DNA from: Couchioplanes azureus
GTDB lineage: Bacteria; Actinomycetota; Actinomycetes; Mycobacteriales; Micromonosporaceae
Assembly: GCF_014648355.1 (NCBI RefSeq)
Contig: NZ_BMQY01000011.1
Span: 62,001-126,000 of the forward strand
DNA: 64,000 nucleotides
Reading direction: 5' to 3'
The notes beneath the pieces were generated by a model that saw nothing but the letters and a program-made list of their open reading frames with translations, had not been told where the DNA came from and searched no databases. Position numbers and translations under genes: made by a program. Below, in pieces: positions 24,316 to 32,131 of the stretch. Each line of letters begins with the position of its first letter. Within the stretch, counting starts at the first letter, position 1.

Positions 24316-25014
24316 TCACTCGTAGCAGGCCGGCCACTGCCTCAGCGTCGGCCACTGCACCGGGTCGTGGTTGCGCACGACCATGGCGTTCTCCCGCCGG
24401 GCGAGGTCGACGAGCTTGCGGGTGCTGGCCCGGGCGGCGTCCGCGTCGAGGTCGAAGCGGGTCATCGGCCGGTTGTCCGGATCCATCGCGGCCTCCTGCG
24501 TGATCGCGTCCACGGCCAGCAGCACCGCGCCGGTCCGTGGCAGCCGGACGAGCACCGACTGGTGGCCGGTGATGTGGCCGCCGGACTCGACGAGCTCGAT
24601 CCCGGGCCGCAGCGTGGTGTCCCCGTCGACCGTGCGGTACTTCAGGTGCGGCAGGTCCCACTGCGCCCGGGTGGCCTCGAGCCGCGCCTCGGCGCCGGAA
24701 CGGGCCAGCTCGAGGTGGCTGTGCTGCACGACGAACTCGGCGTCGGGGAACAGGTCGTGGTTCCCGGCGTGGTCGGGGTCGAGGTGGGAACAGACCACGA
24801 TGTCGATGTCGCCGGGCCGGACGCCGACGGCGGCGAGCTGGTCCACCAGCCCGGGATCGGTACGCGCGATGATCGGTGAGTCGGGCGCGGCGTCGCGGTG
24901 GGGACCGGTGTCCACGAGCACATCGGTGCCGTCGTCGCAGCGGATGAGGTAGCCGCACACCGGGCGGTCCTTGTAGTAGCGGATCGTGCCCAGCTCGAGC
25001 AGATACAGTTTCAT
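24316..25014 (-). CDS. Metallo-beta-lactamase-fold hydrolase, N-acyl-homoserine lactonase family
   Basis: The 232-residue protein belongs to the AHL-lactonase branch of the metallo-beta-lactamase fold. The metal motif reads CSHLDPDHAGNH, with Asp in place of the second His of HxHxDH, a variant I know from this subfamily. Other ligands are seen in SGGHITGHQSV (His) and LAVDAIT (Asp). The C terminus has VVRNHDPVQW, the usual final His. It may open lactone rings of signals such as gamma-butyrolactones or homoserine lactones. Next to regulatory genes, a signal-degrading role is plausible but unproven. It lies 55 bases from the kinase gene on the same strand. Confidence 0.8.
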   Translation of the reverse strand: MKLYLLELGTIRYYKDRPVCGYLIRCDDGTDVLVDTGPHRDAAPDSPIIARTDPGLVDQLAAVGVRPGDIDIVVCSHLDPDHAGNHDLFPDAEFVVQHSHLELARSGAEARLEATRAQWDLPHLKYRTVDGDTTLRPGIELVESGGHITGHQSVLVRLPRTGAVLLAVDAITQEAAMDPDNRPMTRFDLDADAARASTRKLVDLARRENAMVVRNHDPVQWPTLRQWPACYE

Positions 25015-25145
25015 CCGGTGGCCTCCGTCCGTACGGGCGCCCCGAGCGCCCCGTCATCGACATCGTCCGGACGGCCGCTGGAGTGGGAATCCATCCGGGC
25101 TCGACGCCTGTTTCCCCGGCCCGCTTCGTCGCCGGTGGGGTCGCC

Positions 25146-25421
25146 TCAGCTCAGTTGCCGCCAGAGGCCGAGCTCGACGGGATCCAGGGGCACGCCGGGA
25201 AGCAGCCGTTCCGGATGGCCCGGTGGCGGGCCGGCGAGCGGCCGCCCGGCGGGCGGTGGGTCGCCGGCGGCGGTCGGCCGGCGGTCCGGTGCGGCCGGGT
25301 TCGCCGACGACGGCTGCACTCCCGTGACGGCCATGCCGTACATCCCGAAGCCCCGCCAGGTCCACCGCAGCACGGCCACGGCCAGGCGGGCGCAGCGCCG
25401 CAGTGGCGCGGTCGCATCCAT
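25146..25421 (-). CDS. Small DUF6059-like protein
   Basis: From ATG 25421 the frame encodes 91 residues beginning MDATAPLRRCARLAVAVLRW. It ends with GHPERLLPGVPLDPVELGLW, which matches the conserved GHPERLxPDVPLTxxE tail I know from DUF6059 proteins, small actinobacterial proteins of unknown function often near SARP regulators. A clear ribosome binding site (GGAGAGG) lies about nine bases before the start on this strand. The frame stays open back to 25592, but that part runs through a 17-base repeat array and is unlikely to be coding. The middle is Pro/Ala-rich and probably disordered. Confidence 0.62.
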   Translation of the reverse strand: MDATAPLRRCARLAVAVLRWTWRGFGMYGMAVTGVQPSSANPAAPDRRPTAAGDPPPAGRPLAGPPPGHPERLLPGVPLDPVELGLWRQLS

Positions 25422-25495
25422 CGTTCGACACCCCTCTCCGGTCCCGGGCGCCGGATCGACCTGATCCGCCGTCGCCGCCGGGCCGTCGCGGCCGG

Positions 25496-25596
25496 GCCGG
25501 TGGTCCACCTGGGCCGGTGGTCCACCTGGATCGGTGGTCACCTTGGCTCCCTCTGCCACCGGGCCGGTGTACCACGAGGGCCGGTGAGCCATCGGG
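25496..25596. repeat. Degenerate 17-bp tandem repeat array, possible operator
   Basis: GCCGGTGGTCCACCTGG occurs exactly at 25496-25512 and 25513-25529. Diverged units follow at 25530-25546, 25563-25579 and 25580-25596, with one unrelated 16-base unit between. The core GGTGGTCCACC is itself a palindrome around a central T. The period is not a multiple of three and the array lies just upstream of the DUF6059-like gene, so a regulatory role is more likely than coding. The rest of 25597-25841 shows no feature I can support. Confidence 0.6.
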
Positions 25597-25841
25597 GGCG
25601 GTGGCCGGCCGGGTCGGTTTGCCGGGCGAACCGGCGCCGGAGGCGGCGGCCGGGACGAACCCGATGGTGGGCGGGGTCGCTCGAGGTCCGGTCGAGGCGA
25701 GGTTGACCGCCGGGCGAGCCGGCGGACCTGGCGTAGGCAGAAGGCGCCGACGACCGGCGGCCTTGCCGGAGAGGCGGGCTCGACGCACGGGGACGGCCGG
25801 CGTCACAGCTGCGACGCCGGCCGGTGTGCGAGCGGGAGGGG

Positions 25842-26021
25842 TCAGCGGCGGGGGCCGCGCGATTCCAGCGCGCGCTGCGCCACGACCGCGACGACGAGGC
25901 CCACCAAGGCCATGATCACGTGCTTGACCTCGAAGCCCGGCCCGTCGTCGCCGAAGACGACCAGGCTCACGACCACGCCGACCACGATGCCGAGCACCGC
26001 GGCGCCGACTGTCCTTGCCAT
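25842..26021 (-). CDS. Small two-helix membrane protein
   Basis: A 59-residue protein starts at ATG 26021 behind GGAAGGTGG. It has two hydrophobic stretches, AAVLGIVVGVVVSLVVFG (residues about 6-23) and HVIMALVGLVVAVVAQRAL (about 33-51), joined by a short acidic loop with DDGPGF, and a basic tail RGPRR that should face the cytoplasm. No family is recognised. Short hairpin membrane proteins of this kind are common and uncharacterised in actinomycetes. Confidence 0.6.
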   Translation of the reverse strand: MARTVGAAVLGIVVGVVVSLVVFGDDGPGFEVKHVIMALVGLVVAVVAQRALESRGPRR

Positions 26022-26690
26022 GGCACAACCACCTTCCGCCGATTTCGGCATTCGCCCGGACGGGCGTCCGGTCGCCGGTGGACCCGATCGAAACCTATTG
26101 CCGCGCCAAAACCGGCACAACCGTCCGCGGATGTACACAACGTCAGCACTCCGGTCCCGTGAGTACGACCACGGATGTATGCCGCGTCCCGGTCGTCCGG
26201 TGCGCTATCGCGCATGGAGAAACTGTGGTACGGGGCTCCGGGGCTGCGCCTTTGCCCGGCGTACCCGGCCGCCGCCCGGGACGGTGCGCCGGAGCGGCGG
26301 TGGCCCGGCGGCTCCGCGGGCGGCGTCGGTCCGGCCGGGCGCGCGACCATGCCGGTGCCGTTCCCGATTTCCGCCGTGCCATTCTCGTCGCCATTCGGGG
26401 ACGCTCCGGTGCGGGTGGTGGGAATTCGCTTTCGTATCCGCAGAGGACGGTGGTAAATAGACGGAGGTTACTGCATGAACACTGGCGATCACTGCATCAT
26501 GCCTGCTGGATGCGACGCCGGCCCGCGCGCGCGTGACGCCCCGTACCCGGTGCTGTCGATTTCTCGACTCCGGGCGCCGGGGCTGTCAGCGGGCTCTCCG
26601 GAAGCCTATATTGGCCATGGTGCGACCCGCCTCGATATTTGCGGGCGCAATCATCGCTTTCAGCGATCGCGAACTGCCGACAACGGGGGG
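26022..26690. other. Long intergenic region upstream of the SARP gene
   Basis: About 670 bases separate the small membrane protein from my preferred SARP start. No reading frame here has convincing codon bias; the third-position GC of the frame from 26475 is well below that of neighbouring genes. A possible promoter, CTGTCA (26583-26588) and TATATT (26607-26612) with an 18-base spacer, lies inside it. A strong ribosome-binding-like sequence (GGAGG, 26463-26467) stands seven bases before ATG 26475, which is in frame with the SARP gene. Confidence 0.5.
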
Positions 26691-28652
26691 ATGAACGGTG
26701 TTGGTGTGTCAAGTGGATCTCGGGCTCGCCGTCGGACGGCCGGCCACCCGGCCGGTCCCGTCGAGCCGGGGACGGCGGCCGACGTGCGGGTGAGCCTGCT
26801 CGGTCCGTTCCATGTGGAGCTCGACGGCCGCCAGGTCGTGCCCACCGCTCCCAAACTGCGCCAGGTCCTGTCCCTGCTCGCCATCAACGTCGATCGGGTG
26901 GTCAGCTCCGAGCAGCTCATCGAGGAGCTCTGGGGCGACCGCCCGCCGTCCAGCGCCACCACCACTCTGCAGACCTACGTCTACCAGTTGCGCAAGCTCT
27001 ACCGGCTCGGCTCCGGCGCGCGGGCCGCCCGGCCGGGCGGCGACGCACCCGCGCTGTCCACCTCGCCCACCGGCTACGTGCTCATGCTGGCGAGCGACGC
27101 GGTGGACGCGACGAGCTTCGTACGCCTCGCCGACCGGGCCCGTGCCGAGCTGGACGCCGGCTCGCTGGAGCCGGCGGTGGACACCCTGCGGGCGGCCCTG
27201 CGCCTGTGGCGCGGCCCGGCGCTGGCCGAGGTCGCGACCGGCCCGCTCCTGCGGGCCGCCACCGTCTGGCTGGAGGAGCAGCGGCGCGGGCTCACCCTGC
27301 AGCGCATCGACGCCGATCTGGCGCTGCGCCGGCACCACGAGCTGATCGGCGAGCTGACCGCGATGGTGGCCCAGCAGCCCACCGACGAGAGTCTGCAGAG
27401 CCGGCTGATGCTGGCCCTCTACCGCGCGGGGCGCCGCCTCGACGCCCTGCGCGTCTACCAGCAGGCGCGCGAGGTGCTGGCCAACGAGCTGGGCCTGGAG
27501 CCGATGCCGGAGCTGCAGCGGGTCCACCAGGCGGTGCTGGTCGCCGATCCCGCCATCGACGAGGACTTCCCGGCCGCCCGGGCCGGCGTCACGGTGCGGG
27601 GTGCCGCCGAGCCGCCGGATCAGCTCCCGCCGGACGTGGCCCGCCTGGTGGGCCGGGGTCAGCAGGTGGCCGAGGCGTCGGCCCCGCTCGCCGCCGACGA
27701 CCGTGGCGCGGCGCCCGTGGTGGTGGTCGCCGGCCCACCGGGGTCGGGCAAGACCGCCCTCTGCGTCCACGTCGCCCACAAGCTGCGGGGCCGGTATCCC
27801 GACGGCCTGCTCTACGCCCGCATGATCGACGACGAGGGGCAACTGGTCGCGCCGGCCGAGGTCCTCGGCAGCTTCCTGCGCGCCGCCGGATACGCGGCCG
27901 CCGCGATCCCCGGGCCGCTCGACGAGCGGTCCAGCCTCTTCCGCAGCTGGTCGGCCGGCCGCCGGGTGCTCGTCGTGCTCGACGACGTGGCCGGCGCCGA
28001 GCAGATCGGTGCGCTGCTGCCCACCGGGCTGTCCTGCGGCACGCTCATCGCCGCCCGGCGCCGCTTCTCCGACCCGGCCGTCGCCGCCACCGTCCACCTG
28101 GGACCGCTGGCGTGCGCCGACGCATACCGGCTGCTCGCCCACGTTCTCGGCGAGGAACGGGTCAACCGGCAGATAGCGGCGGCGCACGACCTCGTGGAGC
28201 TCTGTGAGGGCCTGCCCATGGCGTTGCGCGAGGCGGCGGCCCAGCTGGAGCTGAAGCCGCACTGGCCGATCGCCCGCCAGGTCCGGCGGGCGCGCTCCGG
28301 CGAGGACCGCGGCGCCCGGCCGGCGACCCCCGACGGCGTGCACCGCAGCCTGCGCCGCACCCTGCGGCTGCTCGGCGAGGAGCTGCGCGCGGCGTTCTGC
28401 GGCCTGGCCCGGATGGCGGACCCGGCGCCGCTGGGCGCGGTCGCCGGGGCGCTGTCGGTGGAGGAGCACCGGGCGGAGGAGCTGGCCGAGGAGCTCGCGA
28501 CCTTCGGGCTGGTGCAGGTGGAGCCGACGGCCGCGACCCCGGACGGCTTCGTCTACCGGGTGCCCCGCCCGTACGCGGCCGCCGTCGACCTGCTCGGCGC
28601 GGACGGGTCCGCGCGGTCCCTGCTCGCCGACTGCGAGGCGGCGCTCGCCTGA
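26691..28652 (+). CDS. Large SARP-family transcriptional regulator with P-loop NTPase domain
   Basis: From ATG 26691 the protein has 653 residues. It has an OmpR-type winged-helix domain (about 25-120, VSLLGPFHVELDGRQVV and ELWGDRPPSSATTTLQTYV), a bacterial transcriptional activation domain (about 130-275, with LLRAATVWLEEQRRGL and the REVLANELGLEPMPELQRV end), and an NB-ARC-like ATPase domain. The P-loop is AGPPGSGKTAL and the Walker B is VLVVLDDVAG. No TPR region follows, so it is shorter than AfsR. It most likely activates the biosynthetic cluster. The start is uncertain: ATG 26475 has a better ribosome binding site, but the extra 72 codons have non-coding-like composition. Confidence 0.88.
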   Translation: MNGVGVSSGSRARRRTAGHPAGPVEPGTAADVRVSLLGPFHVELDGRQVVPTAPKLRQVLSLLAINVDRVVSSEQLIEELWGDRPPSSATTTLQTYVYQLRKLYRLGSGARAARPGGDAPALSTSPTGYVLMLASDAVDATSFVRLADRARAELDAGSLEPAVDTLRAALRLWRGPALAEVATGPLLRAATVWLEEQRRGLTLQRIDADLALRRHHELIGELTAMVAQQPTDESLQSRLMLALYRAGRRLDALRVYQQAREVLANELGLEPMPELQRVHQAVLVADPAIDEDFPAARAGVTVRGAAEPPDQLPPDVARLVGRGQQVAEASAPLAADDRGAAPVVVVAGPPGSGKTALCVHVAHKLRGRYPDGLLYARMIDDEGQLVAPAEVLGSFLRAAGYAAAAIPGPLDERSSLFRSWSAGRRVLVVLDDVAGAEQIGALLPTGLSCGTLIAARRRFSDPAVAATVHLGPLACADAYRLLAHVLGEERVNRQIAAAHDLVELCEGLPMALREAAAQLELKPHWPIARQVRRARSGEDRGARPATPDGVHRSLRRTLRLLGEELRAAFCGLARMADPAPLGAVAGALSVEEHRAEELAEELATFGLVQVEPTAATPDGFVYRVPRPYAAAVDLLGADGSARSLLADCEAALA

Positions 28653-28761
28653 CCGTGAGGCCGGGACTCCGGCACTACCGGGGTTCCGCCAGGACGGCGG
28701 CACTAGGCAGGGTTGAGCATTCCGCGAGCTGGCCTCCACCCGCCCGGCGCACACTGCGGTC

Positions 28762-29022
28762 ATGGGCGAGGACGAGCAGCTGCGAGTGGTGGTGGACGAG
28801 CTGGTGGCCGTCAAGCCCGCGCTGGCCGCGGGCAACGTACGGCCCTACTCACTGCTCACCGCGGACCTGAACCTGGACGCGCGCGACCTGGCGGAGCTCG
28901 CCGACCGGTTCCGGGCCGGCTATCCGGGCTTCGACCTGGGCGCCTGGGTGACCCACGCCCGCGCCTCGCACGGCGACAGCGTCGGCGCCGTCGCACGGGT
29001 CCTGGCCGTCCTACGCCCCTGA
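28762..29022 (+). CDS. Acyl-carrier-protein-like protein without the phosphopantetheine serine
   Basis: The 86-residue protein shows the helical spacing of an acyl carrier protein: an N-terminal helix VVVDELVAV, the loop YSLLTADLNLDARDLAEL, and a third helix around FDLGAWV. In the position of the DSL motif it reads LDARDL, so the serine that takes 4'-phosphopantetheine is missing and it should not carry acyl groups. ATG 28762 has no visible ribosome binding site and may be leaderless. It could bind partner enzymes as a scaffold. The carrier resemblance is from pattern, not from a search. Confidence 0.55.
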   Translation: MGEDEQLRVVVDELVAVKPALAAGNVRPYSLLTADLNLDARDLAELADRFRAGYPGFDLGAWVTHARASHGDSVGAVARVLAVLRP

Positions 29023-29375
29023 CTCGCGCCCGCTCTGCCGCGCGCCGGCCCCGCAAGGTGGACCGCGGCCCGGGTCCGCCCCGACGCGCGCCCCGCGCCA
29101 TTCCCGGGGCCGCGCCCGCTCTGCCGTGCGCCCGCCTGTGGCGTGCGCCTGTCCCAGGCTCGCGTCCCCGCACCACGGCGTGCGTCGACCTGCGGCCCGT
29201 GGCCGTTCGCGGCCCGCGCTCGCCGGTGTGTCCGGGCCGTCCAGGGCGTCGTGCCGGACCGGGGGACACTCGCGATTGGACGAGAACGGTCTCCGTCGGA
29301 TAAATTGACCCTACGCCGTTGCGAGTTCTTCCCCCGTGGAATTCGCAGCGGCGTCTTTCGTGGCATGCTGCGGCG
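29023..29375. other. GC-rich intergenic stretch
   Basis: About 350 bases with no convincing gene. The motif GCCCGCTCTGCCG occurs near 29029 and again near 29114, giving an imperfect repeat. Short open frames here lack starts with binding sites and have poor codon bias. A promoter for the DUF1905 gene must lie near its right end; I see no clear consensus. Confidence 0.5.
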
Positions 29376-29678
29376 GTGATCGTGACCTTCGACGCCGAGC
29401 TGTGGGTGTGGGACGCCCGGCGGGCCGACAGCTGGACCTTCGTCAGCCTGCCCGCCGAGGAGTCCGAGGTGCTGCGGGAGCTGACCGCCGGCCGGCGGCG
29501 CGGCTTCGGTTCGCTGCGCGTCCGGGCGACCGTCGGCTCCACCACCTGGACGACGTCGATCTTTCCCGACAAGGGGCGGGGGGCGTACGTGCTGCCGGTC
29601 AAGCGCGACGTCCGCCGCGCCGAGGACCTCGAGGCCGGCGACGTCGCGGCACTGCGCGTGGAGGTCCTCGACCTCTGA
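29376..29678 (+). CDS. DUF1905 domain protein
   Basis: The 100-residue protein starts at GTG 29376 (VIVTFDAELWVWDA), matching the usual DUF1905 beginning. WTFVSLPAEESEVL, RRGFGSLRVRATVGSTTWTTSIFP and AYVLPVKRDVRRAEDLEAGD cover the whole family pattern of a small beta barrel of unknown function. The longer frame from 29319 adds residues with no family match. It appears to be a single-gene unit. Confidence 0.82.
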   Translation: MIVTFDAELWVWDARRADSWTFVSLPAEESEVLRELTAGRRRGFGSLRVRATVGSTTWTTSIFPDKGRGAYVLPVKRDVRRAEDLEAGDVAALRVEVLDL

Positions 29679-29710
29679 CCCGGCGGACGGCTGGCCACTA
29701 CACTGAGTGA

Positions 29711-29723
29711 GGCACTGAGTGCC
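29711..29723. promoter_or_regulatory. Palindromic operator candidate GGCACTGAGTGCC
   Basis: The 13-base perfect palindrome GGCACTGAGTGCC lies 84 bases before the membrane-protein gene. Its core CACTGAGTG is repeated exactly 12 bases earlier (29701-29709). Two copies one helical turn apart are typical of dimeric repressor sites; the regulator is unknown. Confidence 0.5.
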
Positions 29724-29806
29724 CGCCGTGACGGCCGGGACAGTGTCCTGCGCCCACCGGATCGGGGCGGTAGGGAGAACCGGCGGATCGCCCCGGGAGG
29801 AACGTC

Positions 29807-30304
29807 GTGTACCAGCAGCAGCCCGCCCACCCGCCGGCCGGTGGCGGCGCCCTCGCGCTGACCCTCCGGTACCACCCGGTGACCTTCCTGCTCGCGCTCT
29901 TCACGCCCGTGGTGCAGGTCGACGGCCACCGGGTCGGCCACGCCTGGGGGCGCATCGTCGTACCGCTCGCGCCCGGTCAGCACCACGTGCACGTGCACGT
30001 GCCGTACCTGCTGCCGACCCGCATCGGGGCCGCGGACCTGGGGGTCGCGGTGCATCCCGGGCAGACCGTGGAGCTGGAGTACCGCGCGCCGATGATCGCC
30101 TTCTTCGGGGGAGCGCTCGGTGCGCCGCCGCAGAAGTATCCCGGCATGGTGGGTACGGTCGTGCTGGCCGTCGTCACGCTGGTGATCCTGCTCTGCCTGT
30201 GCGGCGGCGTCATCCTGGCCGCCGGCGACGGAACCTCCACCGCGCGGGGCCTGCCCGGGCTCGACGTCGTCGCGCCGGCGATCTCCGGCTTGTGGCGCAG
30301 CTGA
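29807..30304 (+). CDS. Hypothetical protein with one C-terminal membrane segment
   Basis: The 165-residue protein starts at GTG 29807 behind GGGAGGA. Residues 15-95 form an alternating beta pattern including RYHPVTFLLALFTPVVQVDGHR and a His-rich HHVHVHVPYLLP segment. A strong membrane helix follows (MVGTVVLAVVTLVILLCLCGGVIL, about residues 117-141) and then a short tail. The frame has normal actinomycete codon use. I know similar proteins only as uncharacterised actinobacterial membrane proteins. Confidence 0.7.
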   Translation: MYQQQPAHPPAGGGALALTLRYHPVTFLLALFTPVVQVDGHRVGHAWGRIVVPLAPGQHHVHVHVPYLLPTRIGAADLGVAVHPGQTVELEYRAPMIAFFGGALGAPPQKYPGMVGTVVLAVVTLVILLCLCGGVILAAGDGTSTARGLPGLDVVAPAISGLWRS

Positions 30305-30451
30305 CCTGCCGCGGCAAAGATCGCCGGAATGGCGCCGGGGCCGGGAAATCCGCCGGCGATTCGCGCGCGGTTCCCATTTCGCCCCGTGCTAGTTTGCCGG
30401 TGGTGATATGACATCGACATTCGCGGGAAGTCCCAGGCGCCACCGGACTCT

Positions 30452-31156
30452 CTGACGCCCTGGCTGACCGCCGGCGCCGAGACGGGCGGCCCGCCGGCCG
30501 TCGACGCGCTGCACCTGCGTCCCGTCGCCCTGGTGCCCGAGCTCCGGCTGTACCTCGCCGAGGACCCCACCGTGCTGTGGGCCCGGCTGGAGGCGGCCGC
30601 GGGGCGCCGGCTGCAGGCACCCTTCTGGGCGTCCGCCTGGCCGGGCGGTCAGGCGCTGGCGCGCTACGTGCTGGACCATCCCGCGCTCGTCGCCGGGCGG
30701 CGGGTCCTCGACATCGCCTCGGGCTCCGGCCTGGTCGCGATCGCGGCGGCGCGGGCCGGGGCGGCCTCGGTGGTGGCCAACGACATCGACCCGTACGCGG
30801 CCGTGGCCATCGAGGCGAACGCCCGGGCCAACGGCGTACCCGTGGCGTGCCTTCCCGGCGACCTGCTCGACGGCGCCGGGGAGGACGCCGAGGTCGTCCT
30901 CGCCGGCGACGGGCTGTACGAGCCGGCCCTCGCGGCCCGGGTCCTCGACTACCTCGCCCGGCAGGCGGCCCGGGGTGCCCTCGTGCTCGCGGGGGATCCG
31001 GGCCGCGGGCATTCCGGCAGTGGCCTGCTGGAACGCGTGGCCGTGTACGAGCAGCCGGCCCTGGGGCCCGCCGAGGATCATCAGAATGCGCGGACGGCGG
31101 TGTTCCGGGTCCGCCGTCCCGGGCCTCCGGACCCCCGGAGCTGCGCCGGGAGCTGA
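30452..31156 (+). CDS. Class I SAM-dependent methyltransferase, start unclear (PrmA/ETFB-like)
   Basis: The protein has a family-typical body: PFWASAWPGGQALARYVLDHP, motif I VLDIASGSGLVAIAAARAG, NDIDPYAAVAIEANA for motif II, and GDGLYEP. These fit the protein-lysine or nicotinamide N-methyltransferase-like group. The frame's first GTG is at 30533, but the 27 codons before it, from CTG 30452 (LTPWLTAG to ALHLRPVALV), look conserved. There is no ATG, GTG or TTG between the upstream stop (30404-30406) and 30533. ATG 30408 lies in another frame and ends at 30455. Either a CTG start, a truncated GTG start, or a frameshift near 30450 must be assumed. The last 15 residues (PGPPDPRSCAGS) are probably unstructured. 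Confidence 0.65.
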   Translation: MTPWLTAGAETGGPPAVDALHLRPVALVPELRLYLAEDPTVLWARLEAAAGRRLQAPFWASAWPGGQALARYVLDHPALVAGRRVLDIASGSGLVAIAAARAGAASVVANDIDPYAAVAIEANARANGVPVACLPGDLLDGAGEDAEVVLAGDGLYEPALAARVLDYLARQAARGALVLAGDPGRGHSGSGLLERVAVYEQPALGPAEDHQNARTAVFRVRRPGPPDPRSCAGS

Positions 31157-31318
31157 GCGGAACCGGTGTTCCATTCGCATTCAGCCGGGCCAATGTGAAT
31201 CGGTATCCCATTACGTAAAGTGATCATCCCGTGACGCGCTGATCCTCGCGGGCCTCCCCGTCCCGTTGGTAGCATCCCGCCGTTCTCGGGCGGACCATCG
31301 GACGAAGGATCGTGGAAA

Positions 31319-32080
31319 GTGATGTTCAACGGGACTTCCCCGCAAGCTGCCACCTCCGAGCAGGCGCTGATCCCGCCGGCCACCGGCAACCAGGCGCTGC
31401 AGGTGCTCACCATGGCCCAGCGCACCGCCGAGGAGCACCTCGCCAAGGCCCAGCAGCAGGCGGACAAGATCCGCACGGATGCGCTGGCGGCCGCCGAGGA
31501 GATCGGCCGGGAGGCGCAGATGCACGCCCACGCCGTGCGGCGCGAGGCCGAGCAGGTGCTGTTCGAGGCGCGGGCGTCGGCGGAGCAGACCGCCCGCGAG
31601 TCGCAGGTCCGTGCCGAGGAGGCACAGCGCAACGCCGCGAAGGTGATCCTGGAGGCCCGCGGCGAGGCCGGGCGCATCACCGCCGACGCCCAGGCCAACG
31701 CCGACCAGCTGCGGCTGGCCGCCCAGCAGCGCTACGACGACGTGGTGGGCAGCCTCAGCGCCCGGCGCGAGGCCCTGCAGGAGCAGATCGAGGCCCTGGA
31801 GCGCTTCGACCAGGAGTACCGTGCCCGCCTCACCGCCTTCATGCAGGGCCAGCTGCGCGCACTCTGGCTGGACCAGCCGCAGGTGACCGGTGAGCTGCCC
31901 GGCGGCGAGCCGGAGGCCGAGGCGGACGCCGAGGCGGTGGCGGAGGCGGTGGCGGAGGCCGACCCGCGCGAGGCGGCCGGGGAAGCGGACGGCGACCCCG
32001 CGCCCGCGGGCGACGAGGCGGCCGCGGAGCAGCCGGGGACCCCGCGCCGGCGTGGCGCCCACGCGTCCCGCGACGAGTGA
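31319..32080 (+). CDS. DivIVA-like coiled-coil protein
   Basis: The 253-residue protein is mostly coiled coil (about residues 28-185). ALQVLTMAQRTAEEHLAKAQ and ADKIRTDALAAAEEI resemble the second DivIVA coiled-coil region of actinobacterial polar growth and scaffold proteins. After residue 190 the tail is very acidic (EAEADAEAVAEAVAEAD) and then basic (RRRGAHASRDE). GTG 31319 has AAGGA at good spacing; ATG 31322 is the adjacent alternative. It lacks the N-terminal membrane-curvature domain of classical DivIVA, so a cytoplasmic scaffold role is more likely. Confidence 0.68.
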   Translation: MMFNGTSPQAATSEQALIPPATGNQALQVLTMAQRTAEEHLAKAQQQADKIRTDALAAAEEIGREAQMHAHAVRREAEQVLFEARASAEQTARESQVRAEEAQRNAAKVILEARGEAGRITADAQANADQLRLAAQQRYDDVVGSLSARREALQEQIEALERFDQEYRARLTAFMQGQLRALWLDQPQVTGELPGGEPEAEADAEAVAEAVAEADPREAAGEADGDPAPAGDEAAAEQPGTPRRRGAHASRDE

Positions 32081-32119
32081 ATCCGGCCGCGACAGGTATC
32101 GACCGTCGTGGACATGCCC

Positions 32120-32125
32120 TAGGGT
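32120..32125 (+). promoter_or_regulatory. Probable -10 element for a leaderless gene
   Basis: TAGGGT lies six bases before the GTG start at 32132, and no Shine-Dalgarno sequence is present. This fits the arrangement of leaderless actinobacterial genes, where transcription begins at or next to the start codon. Confidence 0.5.
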
Positions 32126-32131
32126 GGGCGC

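Noticed and set aside
24305..25063. A 252-residue minus-strand frame over the metallo-beta-lactamase gene
   Set aside because: It is the shifted-frame shadow of the lactonase-family gene, whose motifs are all in the other frame.
25054..26028. A 324-residue minus-strand frame spanning the repeat array
   Set aside because: It runs through the 17-bp repeats and both small genes in another frame and is dominated by Arg, Gly and Pro.
26015..26536. Overlapping short frames upstream of the SARP gene
   Set aside because: Arg/Gly/Pro-rich translations on both strands in a region of weak codon bias; none has a convincing start signal.
29023..29375. Short plus-strand frames at 29126-29308 and 29143-29379
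   Set aside because: They have no ribosome binding site, no codon bias and no family resemblance.
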